64,000 nucleotides of DNA, taken from positions 1,116,001-1,180,000 of the forward strand of contig NZ_AP018338.1 of the NCBI RefSeq assembly GCF_002356415.1. The letters are read 5' to 3'. The notes beneath the pieces were generated by a model, which saw only the letters and a program-made list of their open reading frames with translations, was not told where the DNA came from and did not search any database. The position numbers were made by a program, and so were the translations under genes. Origin of the DNA: Streptococcus oralis subsp. tigurinus. GTDB taxonomy: Bacteria; Bacillota; Bacilli; Lactobacillales; Streptococcaceae. Positions 29,594 through 38,487 of this stretch are shown in pieces (position 1 is the stretch's first letter; each line of letters starts with the position of its first letter).

Positions 29594-30325
29594 TTATTGT
29601 CTCAATTTCGAAAATACTTCTCCTATCTTGCCTTCAATGACCAATGTAGCTTGGCTGTCTTGTGGAGTACTGGTTTTATTGATAAGGACCAGATTTGTCC
29701 CAGAAAAATAGTTTACTAGGCTAGCTGCAGGATAAACAACCAAGGAAGTCCCACCAATAATCAGCAAGTCTGCTTGCCGAATTGCTTGTGCAGCTTGACT
29801 AAAAACATCCATGTCAAGTGATTCTTCATACAAGGTCACGTCAGGCTTGACCACCTTGCCACAGTATAGGCAGTGGGGAACAGGTCCCTCGAGGGCCAGA
29901 AAACCAGTTAAGTTATAGAAACGTTGGCAACCTAGGCAGTAATTGCGGTCCGCACTCCCATGCAATTTAAAGACCTTTTGGGAGCCAGCCATTTCATGAA
30001 GACTATCGATATTTTGTGTCACAACAGCCTTTAGCTTACCTGTCTTTTCCAAAGCAGCCAGATAAGTGTGAGCAGCATTAGGCTTTGCTTCTGGATAAAT
30101 CAGGTATTTCTTATAAAAGTCAAAAAAATCTTCTGGATAGCGCTCAAACATGGTCCGAGAAACGAGTTGCTCTGCCGTAAAATGACGGCCTAACTGATGA
30201 CTATAAACACCATCTGAACTACGAAAATCTGGGATATTAGACTCGGTTGACACTCCTGCCCCTCCGAAAAAGACTATTCTGTGGCTTTTATCAATCAAAT
30301 CTTGTAATAGTTCTATTTTATCCAT
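29594..30325 (-). CDS. Sirtuin NAD-dependent protein deacylase
   Basis: A 243-residue Sir2-family enzyme that removes acyl groups from lysine using NAD. Visible: GAGVSTESNIPDFRS (NAD loop), TQNIDSLHEMAG, the catalytic histidine in KLHGSADR, four zinc cysteines (CLGC, CLYC) and IIGGTSLVVYPAASL. ATG 30325 has AGGAG 7 nt upstream. The gene is sandwiched between the intact deoD and a duplicated scrap of the deoD 3' end, so it probably came in by recombination. A weak GTAACA/TGTTAC hairpin without T-run lies just downstream (29560-29577). Confidence 0.92.
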   Translation of the reverse strand: MDKIELLQDLIDKSHRIVFFGGAGVSTESNIPDFRSSDGVYSHQLGRHFTAEQLVSRTMFERYPEDFFDFYKKYLIYPEAKPNAAHTYLAALEKTGKLKAVVTQNIDSLHEMAGSQKVFKLHGSADRNYCLGCQRFYNLTGFLALEGPVPHCLYCGKVVKPDVTLYEESLDMDVFSQAAQAIRQADLLIIGGTSLVVYPAASLVNYFSGTNLVLINKTSTPQDSQATLVIEGKIGEVFSKLRQ

Positions 30326-30356
30326 CACATCTCTCCTTAAGCTGGGTTCTAAAAAA

Positions 30357-30393
30357 GTTGAAAATCAATAGTTCCAGCAATCTGATTTTCAAC
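30357..30393 (-). terminator. Terminator after deoD
   Basis: 11-bp stem (30357-30367 with 30383-30393), T-run of six on the minus strand, placed 85 bp after the deoD stop and 32 bp before the sirtuin start. Confidence 0.85.
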
Positions 30394-30478
30394 TCTTCCT
30401 TTATCATTACTGATATATTTGAGATTAAAGCATTTGAATCAATCTTAGAAATAACCTTATCTCAAAGTAATACGATGT

Positions 30479-31189
30479 TTAGTCTGCAATCAAGGTTTCC
30501 AATCCAACCTTCATCATATCGGTGAAGGTGTTTTGGCGTTCTTCAGCTGTTGTGTCTTCTTCTGGATTGACCAAACTATCAGAAATGGTCATGATAGCAA
30601 GTGCATCAACGTGGTGTTGGGCAGCAAGATAGTAAAGAGCTGCTGCTTCCATTTCCACAGCCTTGACTCCCCATTTACCAAGCTCGATGTTCTTTTCAAA
30701 GTAGTTTGAGTAAAAGACATCTGATGACAAAACGTTCCCAACGTGGGTGGTCATACCAAGTTCTTTGGCGATATGATAGGCCTTATCCAGCAAATCAAAG
30801 CTAGCGATTTGTGGGAAATCGTACTGTGGCCAGTCATTACGGATGATGTTTGAGTTAGTCGCAGCAGCTTGCGCCAAGACCAATTCACGGACATGGACAT
30901 CCTCGTTTAAGGAACCAGCAGTTCCGACACGGATCAATTTTTTCACTCCGTAGTCCACAATCAACTCACGCGCATAGATAGAAATTGATGGCATTCCCAT
31001 ACCAGTTCCCATGACAGATACATGGTGACCCTTGTAAGTCCCAGTGTAACCAAACATGTTACGCACTTCGTTAAAACATACAGCGTCTTCAAGGAAATTC
31101 TCAGCAATAAATTTCGCACGAAGAGGATCCCCAGGAAGAAGAATTTTATCAGCAATTTCACCTTGCTTAGCAGCAATATGGATAGACAT
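30479..31189 (-). CDS. deoD: Purine nucleoside phosphorylase DeoD
   Basis: A 236-residue hexameric-type PNP that splits purine nucleosides to base and ribose-1-phosphate. Signatures: [20 protein letters not shown] at the start, [33 protein letters not shown], and the catalytic aspartate in TISDSLV. The true start is ATG 31189 by homology; it has no Shine-Dalgarno sequence, which is odd for a highly used gene. A ~150-bp leader with two repeated stem-loops lies upstream. Confidence 0.95.
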   Translation of the reverse strand: MSIHIAAKQGEIADKILLPGDPLRAKFIAENFLEDAVCFNEVRNMFGYTGTYKGHHVSVMGTGMGMPSISIYARELIVDYGVKKLIRVGTAGSLNEDVHVRELVLAQAAATNSNIIRNDWPQYDFPQIASFDLLDKAYHIAKELGMTTHVGNVLSSDVFYSNYFEKNIELGKWGVKAVEMEAAALYYLAAQHHVDALAIMTISDSLVNPEEDTTAEERQNTFTDMMKVGLETLIAD

Positions 31190-31279
31190 AGTTAAGATAT
31201 AAAGGGCGACAGAGAACAAAGTAAAAATAGGAAACTGACGACGCATCGCAGATGCTAGACAGTTTATCTTTTTTACATA

Positions 31280-31396
31280 GTTCTCCGCCCGTATTCAGTT
31301 CAGCAAATACGGTTTACCCATCCTTTCTTTTATTGTTGTTATGAAAAGTTTTCCGCTCGTGTTCAAATAAAAACACACGCTCTGCCTTTCTTTTTT
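31280..31396 (-). promoter_or_regulatory. Tandem repeated stem-loops ahead of deoD, possible RNA element
   Basis: Two related units on the minus strand. Unit 1: GAAAGG (31385-31390), stem CGTGT/ACACG (31375-31379 with 31358-31362), then GCGGAAAAC (31348-31356). Unit 2: GAAAGG (31322-31327), stem CCGTATT/AATACGG (31306-31312 with 31289-31295), then GCGGAGAAC (31280-31288). One base pair changes G-C to A-T with pairing kept. It matches no riboswitch class I can name. Confidence 0.45.
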
Positions 31397-31398
31397 AT

Positions 31399-32109
31399 TT
31401 AGTTTGTTAATGAATCCAAAAATGCGTACAATTTTGCATTCATTTCTTGATAATCGTAAGCACGAATAGCTTCAGGTTTTTCGACAAATGGCAATTGTTT
31501 ACTTTGCTCTTCCAAAGCAGCTGCTCCATCAGCCGCAATCAAGAGATCGACTGCTTCTGGATCGAATTCCAAGTGGGCTTGGAAGGCATAGTGCTTGGGA
31601 GAAAAACGGACAATCTGACGTGGACAACCTCGACTGGTCGCAAGGACAACGGCATCATCCGTCAATCCCGGCATATCACCATGCCAGTGACCAGAATCAA
31701 AGCTGGCGCCAAACAAGCTGACATGCGGATCCGCCAATCCTTCAGGCGTTAAATCCACAGGATACACTCCAATTTCCCGCTCTGGACTGTGTTCATACTC
31801 CGCGCCATAAGCAACAGACAGGAGCTGCGCACCCAGACAGACACCAACGATGTAGCAATCCGCCTTCATTGCTTTTTGAATAAGTTTAATCTCAGCTTGC
31901 GGATCATAGTAAGGGAAGGTTGCGCGATCCTCATCTGGTGATTGTGGTCCTCCCATGACAATCAAAAAATCGATCTCATCCACTGTCTCAAGTAGAGCTT
32001 CTCGCTCGTAGACCTTGGACATCGTCACCTGATGACCACGCTCCTGCGCCCACTTTAGATAAGCACCCGGTACTTCAAAAGTTTCGTGCAAGACAAAATG
32101 CACTCTCAT
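31399..32109 (-). CDS. Class I glutamine amidotransferase (GMP-synthase-like)
   Basis: A 236-residue stand-alone amidotransferase-fold protein. The nucleophile elbow is GVCLGAQLLS (Cys about 94). The His-x-Glu pair appears as FQAHLEFD, where typical members have HPE. It overlaps the ClC gene stop by 4 bp (ATGA) and precedes deoD, within a nucleoside-salvage operon. The substrate and any synthetase partner are unknown; it is not a full GuaA. Confidence 0.88.
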   Translation of the reverse strand: MRVHFVLHETFEVPGAYLKWAQERGHQVTMSKVYEREALLETVDEIDFLIVMGGPQSPDEDRATFPYYDPQAEIKLIQKAMKADCYIVGVCLGAQLLSVAYGAEYEHSPEREIGVYPVDLTPEGLADPHVSLFGASFDSGHWHGDMPGLTDDAVVLATSRGCPRQIVRFSPKHYAFQAHLEFDPEAVDLLIAADGAAALEEQSKQLPFVEKPEAIRAYDYQEMNAKLYAFLDSLTN

Positions 32110-33344
32110 CGTTTATTCTCCCATCTATTTTGAATCACATAAGACATACTAGCAGCTAGTGCTAGTGGTAGAATCAAAGCCCAGCTCTGTCCTGTAAAAC
32201 CAAGACTTAGGGCAATGGCAGTCAAGGGAGCTTGTAAGGTCGTCCCTAAAAAGACGGTCGCTCCAAGCAACATTCCTAGAGCAGGATCTAGGTGAATGCC
32301 AACGACTGTCAAAAGCAAACTCGCTAAGTAGCCAGATCCAATCCCCAAGGCAAATGACGGTGTCAAGGTCCCTCCGTAAGCCCCATTTCGTAAGAGGAGA
32401 TAGGTTAGGAACCCTTTTACGGCCAAGGTCAAGGCTAGACTAGAAAGTGGCTGGCCTGATAAGAGGGTTTGGGCTAGAACCTGTCCATTTCCCATAAAAA
32501 TCGGGTAAAAGATCACAATGCCAGCGAACACCACAAATGCTAAAGGCAGAGCCAAAAGAATGGTCCAATCCTTCCGCCGTTTGCGACTAGCCCGATTGGC
32601 TAGAAAACGAAAGGCCAGTGCCAAAGGAGTAAGCAATAGAGCCACTATGACAGCCTGGATAAAACTACTGGCTGACCAATGAACTGGCGACATATGATAT
32701 ATAGCACCATGTCCAACGATTGGCTGGGCAATCCAAGTCGCCAAATAAGAACTAGACAAGACCAGTAAGATATTTTTCCAGTGATAGGCCAACCCTAATG
32801 TCTCAAATACAAACAAGCTACTTGCAAAGGGAACCTGATAAACCGCAGCCAAACCTGCTCCAGCTCCACAAGCAATCAAAACTCTTCGCTCTTTGATCGT
32901 CAAGGACAAGACTTTCCCCAAACGACCAGCTAGAAGAGCCCCAACCTCACGTGGGGCTCCTTCTTTTCCGACCGAAGCGCCAGCTCCAACAATCGCAACC
33001 TGCATAGTTGCATGAAGGAGGTGGGCTAGGGGCGCTGGATCTCTATCTCCAACCAGGTCGATTTGCCTGCGAATAGAGAGAATTTTATAACGCTCTTGTA
33101 GAATATACCAAAAACCAGCTGCCAAAGTCCCTGTCACACATAAGACAAGAAATCTACGAAGTCCTCCAGCTTCTTGAAATTGCTGGAGCAGATCAGATCT
33201 CTCTTGGCCAAAAGCCAACATTTGCACGCCTTCTAGCAGATAATGACAGGCAATTCCGACTAGACCCGTACCTACTCCCAAAGCAAGAGTTGCAAAAAGC
33301 AAACGCCATTCGTAGGGCAGTCTTTGGAGTCGTGCTTTCATCAT
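32106..33344 (-). CDS. ClC-family chloride/anion transporter
   Basis: A 412-residue membrane protein with 10 or more helices. The selectivity region reads GKEGAPREVGALL instead of the usual GREGPxxQ, keeping the gating glutamate. A second signature GAYGGTLTPSFALGIG is near residue 318. ClC members of this type are proton-coupled anion antiporters. I chose ATG 33344, just after the punA stop, because the longer frame begins with TTG inside punA; neither has a clear ribosome binding site. Its place in a purine operon is unexplained. Confidence 0.88.
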   Translation of the reverse strand: MMKARLQRLPYEWRLLFATLALGVGTGLVGIACHYLLEGVQMLAFGQERSDLLQQFQEAGGLRRFLVLCVTGTLAAGFWYILQERYKILSIRRQIDLVGDRDPAPLAHLLHATMQVAIVGAGASVGKEGAPREVGALLAGRLGKVLSLTIKERRVLIACGAGAGLAAVYQVPFASSLFVFETLGLAYHWKNILLVLSSSYLATWIAQPIVGHGAIYHMSPVHWSASSFIQAVIVALLLTPLALAFRFLANRASRKRRKDWTILLALPLAFVVFAGIVIFYPIFMGNGQVLAQTLLSGQPLSSLALTLAVKGFLTYLLLRNGAYGGTLTPSFALGIGSGYLASLLLTVVGIHLDPALGMLLGATVFLGTTLQAPLTAIALSLGFTGQSWALILPLALAASMSYVIQNRWENKR

Positions 33345-33345
33345 C

Positions 33346-34155
33346 TTACAATTCAGCAAGAATAGCTTTCAGCAAACCTTTGAAATCACCCTTGACACGT
33401 TCAGTCACTTCCACAACTTCTTCGTGGTTGAGTTCTTCTTGGAAACCAGCCGCAAAGTTAGTAATACATGAAATTCCTAGAACTTTCAAGCCAGAGTGGG
33501 CTGCCACGATAACTTCAGGAACAGTAGACATACCAACTGCATCTGCTCCAAGGGTCTTATAGGCACGAATCTCTGCTGGTGTTTCATAAGTTGGACCAGT
33601 TACACCGATATAGACACCTTCATCAAGCTTGATACCAAGTTTTTTAGCTACTTGATGAGCTACAGCACGGTATTCAGGTGTGTAAGCTTTAGACATATCA
33701 GGGAAACGAGGACCGAAATCATCCAAGTTTTCACCCATCAACGGATTTTGACCCGTAAAGTTGATATGGTCTGAGATAGCCATCAAAGTACCAGGACCAT
33801 AACCAATACCTCCTGCAGCATTGGTTACAATGACACCTTCGCATCCGAGAACTTTCATCACACGTACTGGGAAAGTCACGACTTCCAGAGGATTTCCTTC
33901 GTAGAAATGGAAACGACCTTGAAGAGCCAAGACCTTGCGACCTGCAAGTTCTCCATATACCAATTTACCAGCGTGACCGACTACTGTCGAACGGCCCCAG
34001 TTTGGAATATCTGCATAGTCTACTACAACTGGATTTCCAATTTCTTCTGCCAATTCTCCAAGACCTGATCCAAGGATTAAACCAAATTCAGGCGCTTTGA
34101 TTCCTTTATCTTTCAGAAAAGCAGCTGTTTCCTTGATTTTATCTAAGAATGTCAT
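33346..34155 (-). CDS. punA: Purine nucleoside phosphorylase, trimeric type (PunA)
   Basis: A 269-residue inosine-guanosine phosphorylase. Signatures: GLILGSGLGEL near residue 27, the phosphate-binding VVGHAGKLVYG, LQGRFHFYEG, and the purine-site segment GVTGPTYETPAEIRAYKTLG-ADAVGMS. It complements DeoD, which prefers adenosine. It has an AAAGGAG site and overlaps the DUF1697 stop by 4 bp (ATGA). Confidence 0.96.
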   Translation of the reverse strand: MTFLDKIKETAAFLKDKGIKAPEFGLILGSGLGELAEEIGNPVVVDYADIPNWGRSTVVGHAGKLVYGELAGRKVLALQGRFHFYEGNPLEVVTFPVRVMKVLGCEGVIVTNAAGGIGYGPGTLMAISDHINFTGQNPLMGENLDDFGPRFPDMSKAYTPEYRAVAHQVAKKLGIKLDEGVYIGVTGPTYETPAEIRAYKTLGADAVGMSTVPEVIVAAHSGLKVLGISCITNFAAGFQEELNHEEVVEVTERVKGDFKGLLKAILAEL

Positions 34156-34712
34156 TCTGTGTCTCCTTTATTATTTTTTAGCATTTGACCGATTTTGTCA
34201 AAGGTTTTTGCGTTGCGAATGGTGATGTTGCGATAGAAAGGCATCTTGAGCAAGTACTTGTGATAAGCAGTCTTAGAGTAGGATTCTTCAGAGAATTTTC
34301 CCCAGAAAATACCAAGTTTTCCAAAATGAACGACTTCATCTTCCAGTACCAAGCTATCCACTTTCTCAATGACTTGAGCCACATCCAAGCCCTCTGTGTA
34401 GAAGAGCACATCTTTTCTAGCCAGGTCTTTGGTCCACCAATCTGGCAGATTCTCCAGCTCTGCTTCATAATCTTCCTGACTCAGCAAAGAAAAACTCTGA
34501 ATAAATGGATAATGGGCTTCAAAGAAAGCCTCTAACTTTTCAACCAATTGAGATTTTGAGTCTGTCGAAGTAAAGAAAACATTGCCACTGTTGATGTAGG
34601 TTTCAACATTTTCCAGCCCCAACTCTGTCAGTTCTTGACGAAGTTGCGCCATGACAACCTTATTTTTCCCACCGACATTAATGCCTCGTACCAGTAAAGC
34701 ATACCGCGTCAT
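34152..34712 (-). CDS. DUF1697 family protein
   Basis: A 186-residue cytosolic protein of the DUF1697 family, recognisable by its opening RYALLVRGINVGGKNKVVMA and by YINSGNVFFTS. The family is widespread and has no firmly known role. It lies one base after deoB and overlaps punA, so it is translated with the nucleoside-catabolism genes. Confidence 0.92.
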   Translation of the reverse strand: MTRYALLVRGINVGGKNKVVMAQLRQELTELGLENVETYINSGNVFFTSTDSKSQLVEKLEAFFEAHYPFIQSFSLLSQEDYEAELENLPDWWTKDLARKDVLFYTEGLDVAQVIEKVDSLVLEDEVVHFGKLGIFWGKFSEESYSKTAYHKYLLKMPFYRNITIRNAKTFDKIGQMLKNNKGDTE

Positions 34713-34713
34713 C

Positions 34714-35925
34714 TTATACCAATTTATCTAAGAAACTTTCCCCAATCATAGCAGTTTCCACACCAAAGTTATCGGCAACAGTCGCTGAGATATCTGCGAA
34801 ATGTCCAACTGGAATGACACCATTTCCTTTAAAGGCAGGACTGTAAGCCAAAAGTGGGATATATTCACGAGTGTGGTCAGTTCCAGCATAGGTTGGGTCA
34901 TTTCCATGGTCCGCAGTAATCAAGAGAAGGTCATTCTCTCTCATGGCTGCGATAATTTCAGGCAAGCGTTCATCGAACTCATGCAAGCAATCACGGTAAC
35001 CATGAGCATTGCGACGGTGGCCGTAAAGGGCATCAAAGTCAACCAAGTTTGTGAAGGAGAATCCTTTTTCAAACTCAGCAAGCCCCATAGTCTTCAATAG
35101 TGTATCAATTCCATGGCTATTTGACTTGTTGTGTCCCATGTCATGATTGATTCCTGCCCCATTAAAGATATCGTTGATTTTACCAACAGCATAAGTATCG
35201 ATACCTGCTTCATTGAGTTTATCGAGAACAGTTGGAGCAAATGGTGAAACTGCCAAGTCACGACGATTTGCAGTACGAGTGAAGTTACCTGGCTCACCTA
35301 CATAAGGACGGGCAATGATGCGGCCTAGAAGGGCTGGGCGCTCAAGGGTGATCGAACGAGCGTATTCACAGATACGGTACAATTCATCCAAAGGAATGAT
35401 GTCTTCGTGGGCAGCAATTTGCAAGACTGGGTCAGCTGAAGTATAGATAATCAACTCCCCAGTTTCCATTTGACGTGGTCCAAAGTCATCGATAACAGCT
35501 GTTCCTGAGTACGGTTTGTTGGCTTCACGAATGACCTTGCGTCCTGAGAATTCTTCGATTTTCGTCAAAATTTCTTCTGGGAATCCGTTCCAGAAAGTAT
35601 CGAAAGGTTCCGTAATGTTAAGTCCCATGATTTCCCAGTGTCCAGTCATAGTATCCTTACCAAGGGATACTTCTTCCAATTTTGTTGCATACCCTGTTGG
35701 ATTGCTTTCAGCTGGTACAGTCTTAAGAGGAGTTTCACGTGGAATATTTCCTAGACCGATTTTGGCCATATTTGGCACATTCAAACCAACTGTTTTTGAA
35801 ATGTGCCCCAGTGTGTCAGAAGCTCCATCTGGAACCCCTGCATTGACAAAGTTATTAGCATCTGGTGCTGCACCGATTCCTACAGAATCCAATACCACCA
35901 AGTGAATACGATTAAATTTTGACAT
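34714..35925 (-). CDS. deoB: Phosphopentomutase DeoB
   Basis: A 403-residue alkaline-phosphatase-superfamily enzyme that interconverts (deoxy)ribose 1-phosphate and 5-phosphate, linking the phosphorylases to RpiA and the pentose pathway. Metal ligands are visible in [13 protein letters not shown], the phosphoacceptor Thr in [24 protein letters not shown] and [17 protein letters not shown] precedes ATG 35925. It is the second gene of the rpiA operon. Confidence 0.98.
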   Translation of the reverse strand: MSKFNRIHLVVLDSVGIGAAPDANNFVNAGVPDGASDTLGHISKTVGLNVPNMAKIGLGNIPRETPLKTVPAESNPTGYATKLEEVSLGKDTMTGHWEIMGLNITEPFDTFWNGFPEEILTKIEEFSGRKVIREANKPYSGTAVIDDFGPRQMETGELIIYTSADPVLQIAAHEDIIPLDELYRICEYARSITLERPALLGRIIARPYVGEPGNFTRTANRRDLAVSPFAPTVLDKLNEAGIDTYAVGKINDIFNGAGINHDMGHNKSNSHGIDTLLKTMGLAEFEKGFSFTNLVDFDALYGHRRNAHGYRDCLHEFDERLPEIIAAMRENDLLLITADHGNDPTYAGTDHTREYIPLLAYSPAFKGNGVIPVGHFADISATVADNFGVETAMIGESFLDKLV

Positions 35926-35948
35926 AGTATGTCTCCTTATTACTTTGA

Positions 35949-36632
35949 TTAGTTTGCTTTTGTTGAAGTTAAAACCTGAACTCCTTCTCGTCCAGCTACG
36001 ATGACCTTATCCACCATTTGATTGAATAAACCGTGCTCTACAACACCAACGACATGGTCCAATTCTTGCCCAAAGGCAATTGGATCTTCAATGACATCCA
36101 AGGCTAGGTCAATGATAAAATTCTGCATATCGGTTACAAAACGCTGACCGTCTTTTTCACGAAAACTTGGTTTGTAGCCAGCTCGCTCAAAACGACGAAA
36201 AACTTGTTCTGCGCCATACCGAACCACTTCCACAGGCAATTTAAAAGCACCTAGTTTGTCTACCAGTTTGCTTTCATCCACCACCCAAATGTATTCTTTT
36301 GATGGTGTCGCTACAACCTTCTCCATGAGAAGGGCACCCCCACCACCTTTGATTCCATTAAACTGGCTATCCACTTCATCTGCTCCATCGACTGTCAGAT
36401 CGACAAAGTCTACTTGGTCAATAGACTTGAGCGGAATATTGAGTCCTTCTGCCTGTTTACTGGTCACACTAGAAGTCGTTACAGCTGTAATCTGTAATCC
36501 TTCTTCCTTAGTCCGACGACCTATCTCTTCTACGAAATAGTAGGCAGTTGATCCAGTCCCCAGTCCGACAACCATACCATCGTTGACAAACTCAGCAGCC
36601 TTGATTCCTGCCATTTTTTTCAGATTTTCCAC
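35949..36632 (-). CDS. rpiA: Ribose-5-phosphate isomerase A
   Basis: A 227-residue enzyme converting ribose 5-phosphate to ribulose 5-phosphate. Motifs [22 protein letters not shown] and [11 protein letters not shown] are intact. The start is GTG at 36632, chosen because GGAGGTG lies 5 nt upstream. It is the promoter-proximal gene of rpiA-deoB-DUF1697-punA-ClC-amidotransferase-deoD. Confidence 0.97.
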   Translation of the reverse strand: MENLKKMAGIKAAEFVNDGMVVGLGTGSTAYYFVEEIGRRTKEEGLQITAVTTSSVTSKQAEGLNIPLKSIDQVDFVDLTVDGADEVDSQFNGIKGGGGALLMEKVVATPSKEYIWVVDESKLVDKLGAFKLPVEVVRYGAEQVFRRFERAGYKPSFREKDGQRFVTDMQNFIIDLALDVIEDPIAFGQELDHVVGVVEHGLFNQMVDKVIVAGREGVQVLTSTKAN

Positions 36633-36661
36633 TTTAACACCTCCAATATAGAGCTACATTT

Positions 36662-36670
36662 ATTATAACA
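36662..36670 (-). promoter_or_regulatory. Extended -10 promoter of the rpiA-deoB operon
   Basis: TGTTATAAT on the minus strand, 30 nt before the GTG start; no clear -35. Confidence 0.55.
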
Positions 36671-36701
36671 TGTATCCGTTTTTATTTCATGAATACACTT
36701 G

Positions 36702-36732
36702 AAAAACCCGAACATTTTTATTTCGGGTTTTT
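36702..36732 (-). terminator. Terminator of the U32 gene
   Basis: AAAAACCCGAA with TTCGGGTTTTT, 9-nt loop, directly after the U32 stop (36738). Confidence 0.9.
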
Positions 36733-36737
36733 GTGAC

Positions 36738-37667
36738 CTATTTAACCATATCAGGATCGTAGTCATAAAATCCTGTATCAAGGAAACGATTTTTTGGATG
36801 GAGCTTGCGCACTTCTTCGTCTAGCAAGAAGGCTTGATCATGGCTGAATTTGCCCTCTTGGATCAAACTGCGAGCTTGGATAAAGAGTTTAGCAATCTCA
36901 ACAAAGTTCTGACCTGGAGTATAGAGTCCTTCTAACTTCCAATGGGTAAAACCATGCTCCACCAATTCTGTCAATTTGGTCATCAAATCAAGGTCATTGT
37001 TGGCAAAGATATGGGTACCATGATTGTCTTCAAATATAGAGTAATGACTCTCTGGGTCACTTGGTTCTGCCAAGAAGAGGTCACGTTTACGCGTCTTTTC
37101 ATCATCGATATGCGTAAAGTTATAGTAGTTTTGCAAGAGCGGACGCTTAGAATGGTGAATGACACTAGCTCCATAAACCAACACTTCAGCAGGAATTTCC
37201 AAAATCTCTGGCATCTTGAAGAGCTCAGCAGATGGAATTTCACGTGCCAAGACAGCCTCAGATGCGCCAGCCTTTTGACTCCAGAAGTTAATCTGACGGC
37301 TACTTGTCACCATGGTTGAAGCATCGTAGATGGTCTTAAAGGAATAGTCATCACGGTTGACCACGTAAAAGACACCCGCATCTCCTACTGTGATGTAATC
37401 TGTCTTGATTTCTTCCAAGAAGTCTAGGAAGGGCTTGATACGGTCCATCATATCTTGGTGCATGAGGGCATTAACCGCAACAATCAATTCTTTGCCTGCT
37501 TCATGAACGAGCTTAGCGATGGTGCGTAAGTCTTCATAACTAAAGGTTGTTGGCAGACGAAGACCAAAATCTTTCTCACCGACATAGATACGGTCTACGC
37601 CAGCTTCAAGTAGTTGTTCAACTTGTTCAATACTTTCAGCAGTTGCTGTAATGATAATCTTTTCCAT
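36738..37667 (-). CDS. Peptidase U32 family protein (YrrN/TrhP-like)
   Basis: A 309-residue U32 protein with a TIM-barrel-like body (TATAESIEQVEQLLEAGVDR, IVAVNALMHQDM, GDAGVFYVVNRD). Despite the family name, characterised U32 proteins act in tRNA or cofactor hydroxylation (TrhP, UbiU/V), so peptidase activity should not be assumed. The usual partner gene of the same family is not adjacent. The ATG lies only 7 nt after a TATAAT and has no Shine-Dalgarno, so the mRNA may be leaderless. Confidence 0.85.
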   Translation of the reverse strand: MEKIIITATAESIEQVEQLLEAGVDRIYVGEKDFGLRLPTTFSYEDLRTIAKLVHEAGKELIVAVNALMHQDMMDRIKPFLDFLEEIKTDYITVGDAGVFYVVNRDDYSFKTIYDASTMVTSSRQINFWSQKAGASEAVLAREIPSAELFKMPEILEIPAEVLVYGASVIHHSKRPLLQNYYNFTHIDDEKTRKRDLFLAEPSDPESHYSIFEDNHGTHIFANNDLDLMTKLTELVEHGFTHWKLEGLYTPGQNFVEIAKLFIQARSLIQEGKFSHDQAFLLDEEVRKLHPKNRFLDTGFYDYDPDMVK

Positions 37668-37674
37668 AAGGAAA

Positions 37675-37683
37675 ATTATACCA
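37675..37683 (-). promoter_or_regulatory. Extended -10 immediately before the U32 start
   Basis: TGGTATAAT on the minus strand; 7 nt separate its end from ATG 37667, placing the transcription start at or within a base or two of the start codon. Confidence 0.65.
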
Positions 37684-37756
37684 CAATTCTCAGAAATCAG
37701 CTATGAATACTAAGAGTTTTATAAAAAGTCAAAGTCATTTTTAAAGTTTTCATTCA

Positions 37757-37789
37757 AAAAGTGGACAGTAACCAGTACCGTCCACTTTC
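37757..37789 (-). terminator. Terminator of the HrtAB-like ABC operon
   Basis: AGTGGAC (37760-37766) pairs with GTCCACT (37780-37786), plus an inner GTA/TAC; T-run follows on the minus strand, 5 bp after the ATPase stop. Confidence 0.85.
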
Positions 37790-37793
37790 TTTT

Positions 37794-38474
37794 TTATGCA
37801 TGTGTTTCTTCAACTAGGTGGCCATCATTCATAACATAGATACGATCAACCTTATCAAGAAGACGAGTATCATGCGTAATCATAACAACTCCTCTACCTT
37901 GTTCATGGGCAATAGCAGCCAGCATCTCCGTTACTTGGTAAGCACGCTCGGTGTCTAGACTGGCTGTCGGCTCATCTGCAAGCACAATGCTTGGATTGTT
38001 ATAGAGCGCTCTAGCAATCGCGGCACGTTGACGTTCGCCACCCGATAGAGCTTTGGGATAATGATTTTGAACTTTTTCCAAATCCAACAAGTCAAAGAGC
38101 TCTTTTCGGTCACTTTTGCTATTTTTTCCCTTATCCAGTTTGTCAATCAAATCCAGCTGTTCCTTGACCGTTAGAAAAGGAATTAAGTTTGAAGCCTGGA
38201 GAATGAAACCAAACTCTCTAAAACGGAGATCTGTTTTTTCTTTCTCCGTCAAACTGCCTGTTTCCTTCCCTTTGACCAGAATCTTTCCACTCGAAGCTTC
38301 CTGTAGTTGTCCTAGAGTTGTTAGAAAGGTCGTCTTTCCAGAACCTGAAGGCCCAACAATAGCTACGAACTCTCCCGCATTTAGCTGAAAATTCGTCTCA
38401 TGCAGGGCTACAACTTTCATCTTTCCTTCCCCGTAGGTTTTTGTAACTTGAGTCATTTCAATCAATGCTGTCAT
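37794..38474 (-). CDS. ABC exporter ATPase (MacB/HrtA-like)
   Basis: A 226-residue ATPase: Walker A GPSGSGKTTF (about 41-50), signature LSGGERQRAAIARAL, Walker B VLADEPTASLD, H-loop MITHDTRLLD. It pairs with an FtsX-like permease 13 bp upstream in the same operon. ATG 38474 has AAGGAG; an 8-codon longer frame does not. The pairing of a ~225-residue ATPase with a 350-residue permease resembles HrtAB heme exporters, but substrate is an inference. Confidence 0.88.
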   Translation of the reverse strand: MTALIEMTQVTKTYGEGKMKVVALHETNFQLNAGEFVAIVGPSGSGKTTFLTTLGQLQEASSGKILVKGKETGSLTEKEKTDLRFREFGFILQASNLIPFLTVKEQLDLIDKLDKGKNSKSDRKELFDLLDLEKVQNHYPKALSGGERQRAAIARALYNNPSIVLADEPTASLDTERAYQVTEMLAAIAHEQGRGVVMITHDTRLLDKVDRIYVMNDGHLVEETHA

Positions 38475-38487
38475 ACTATTCTCCTTA

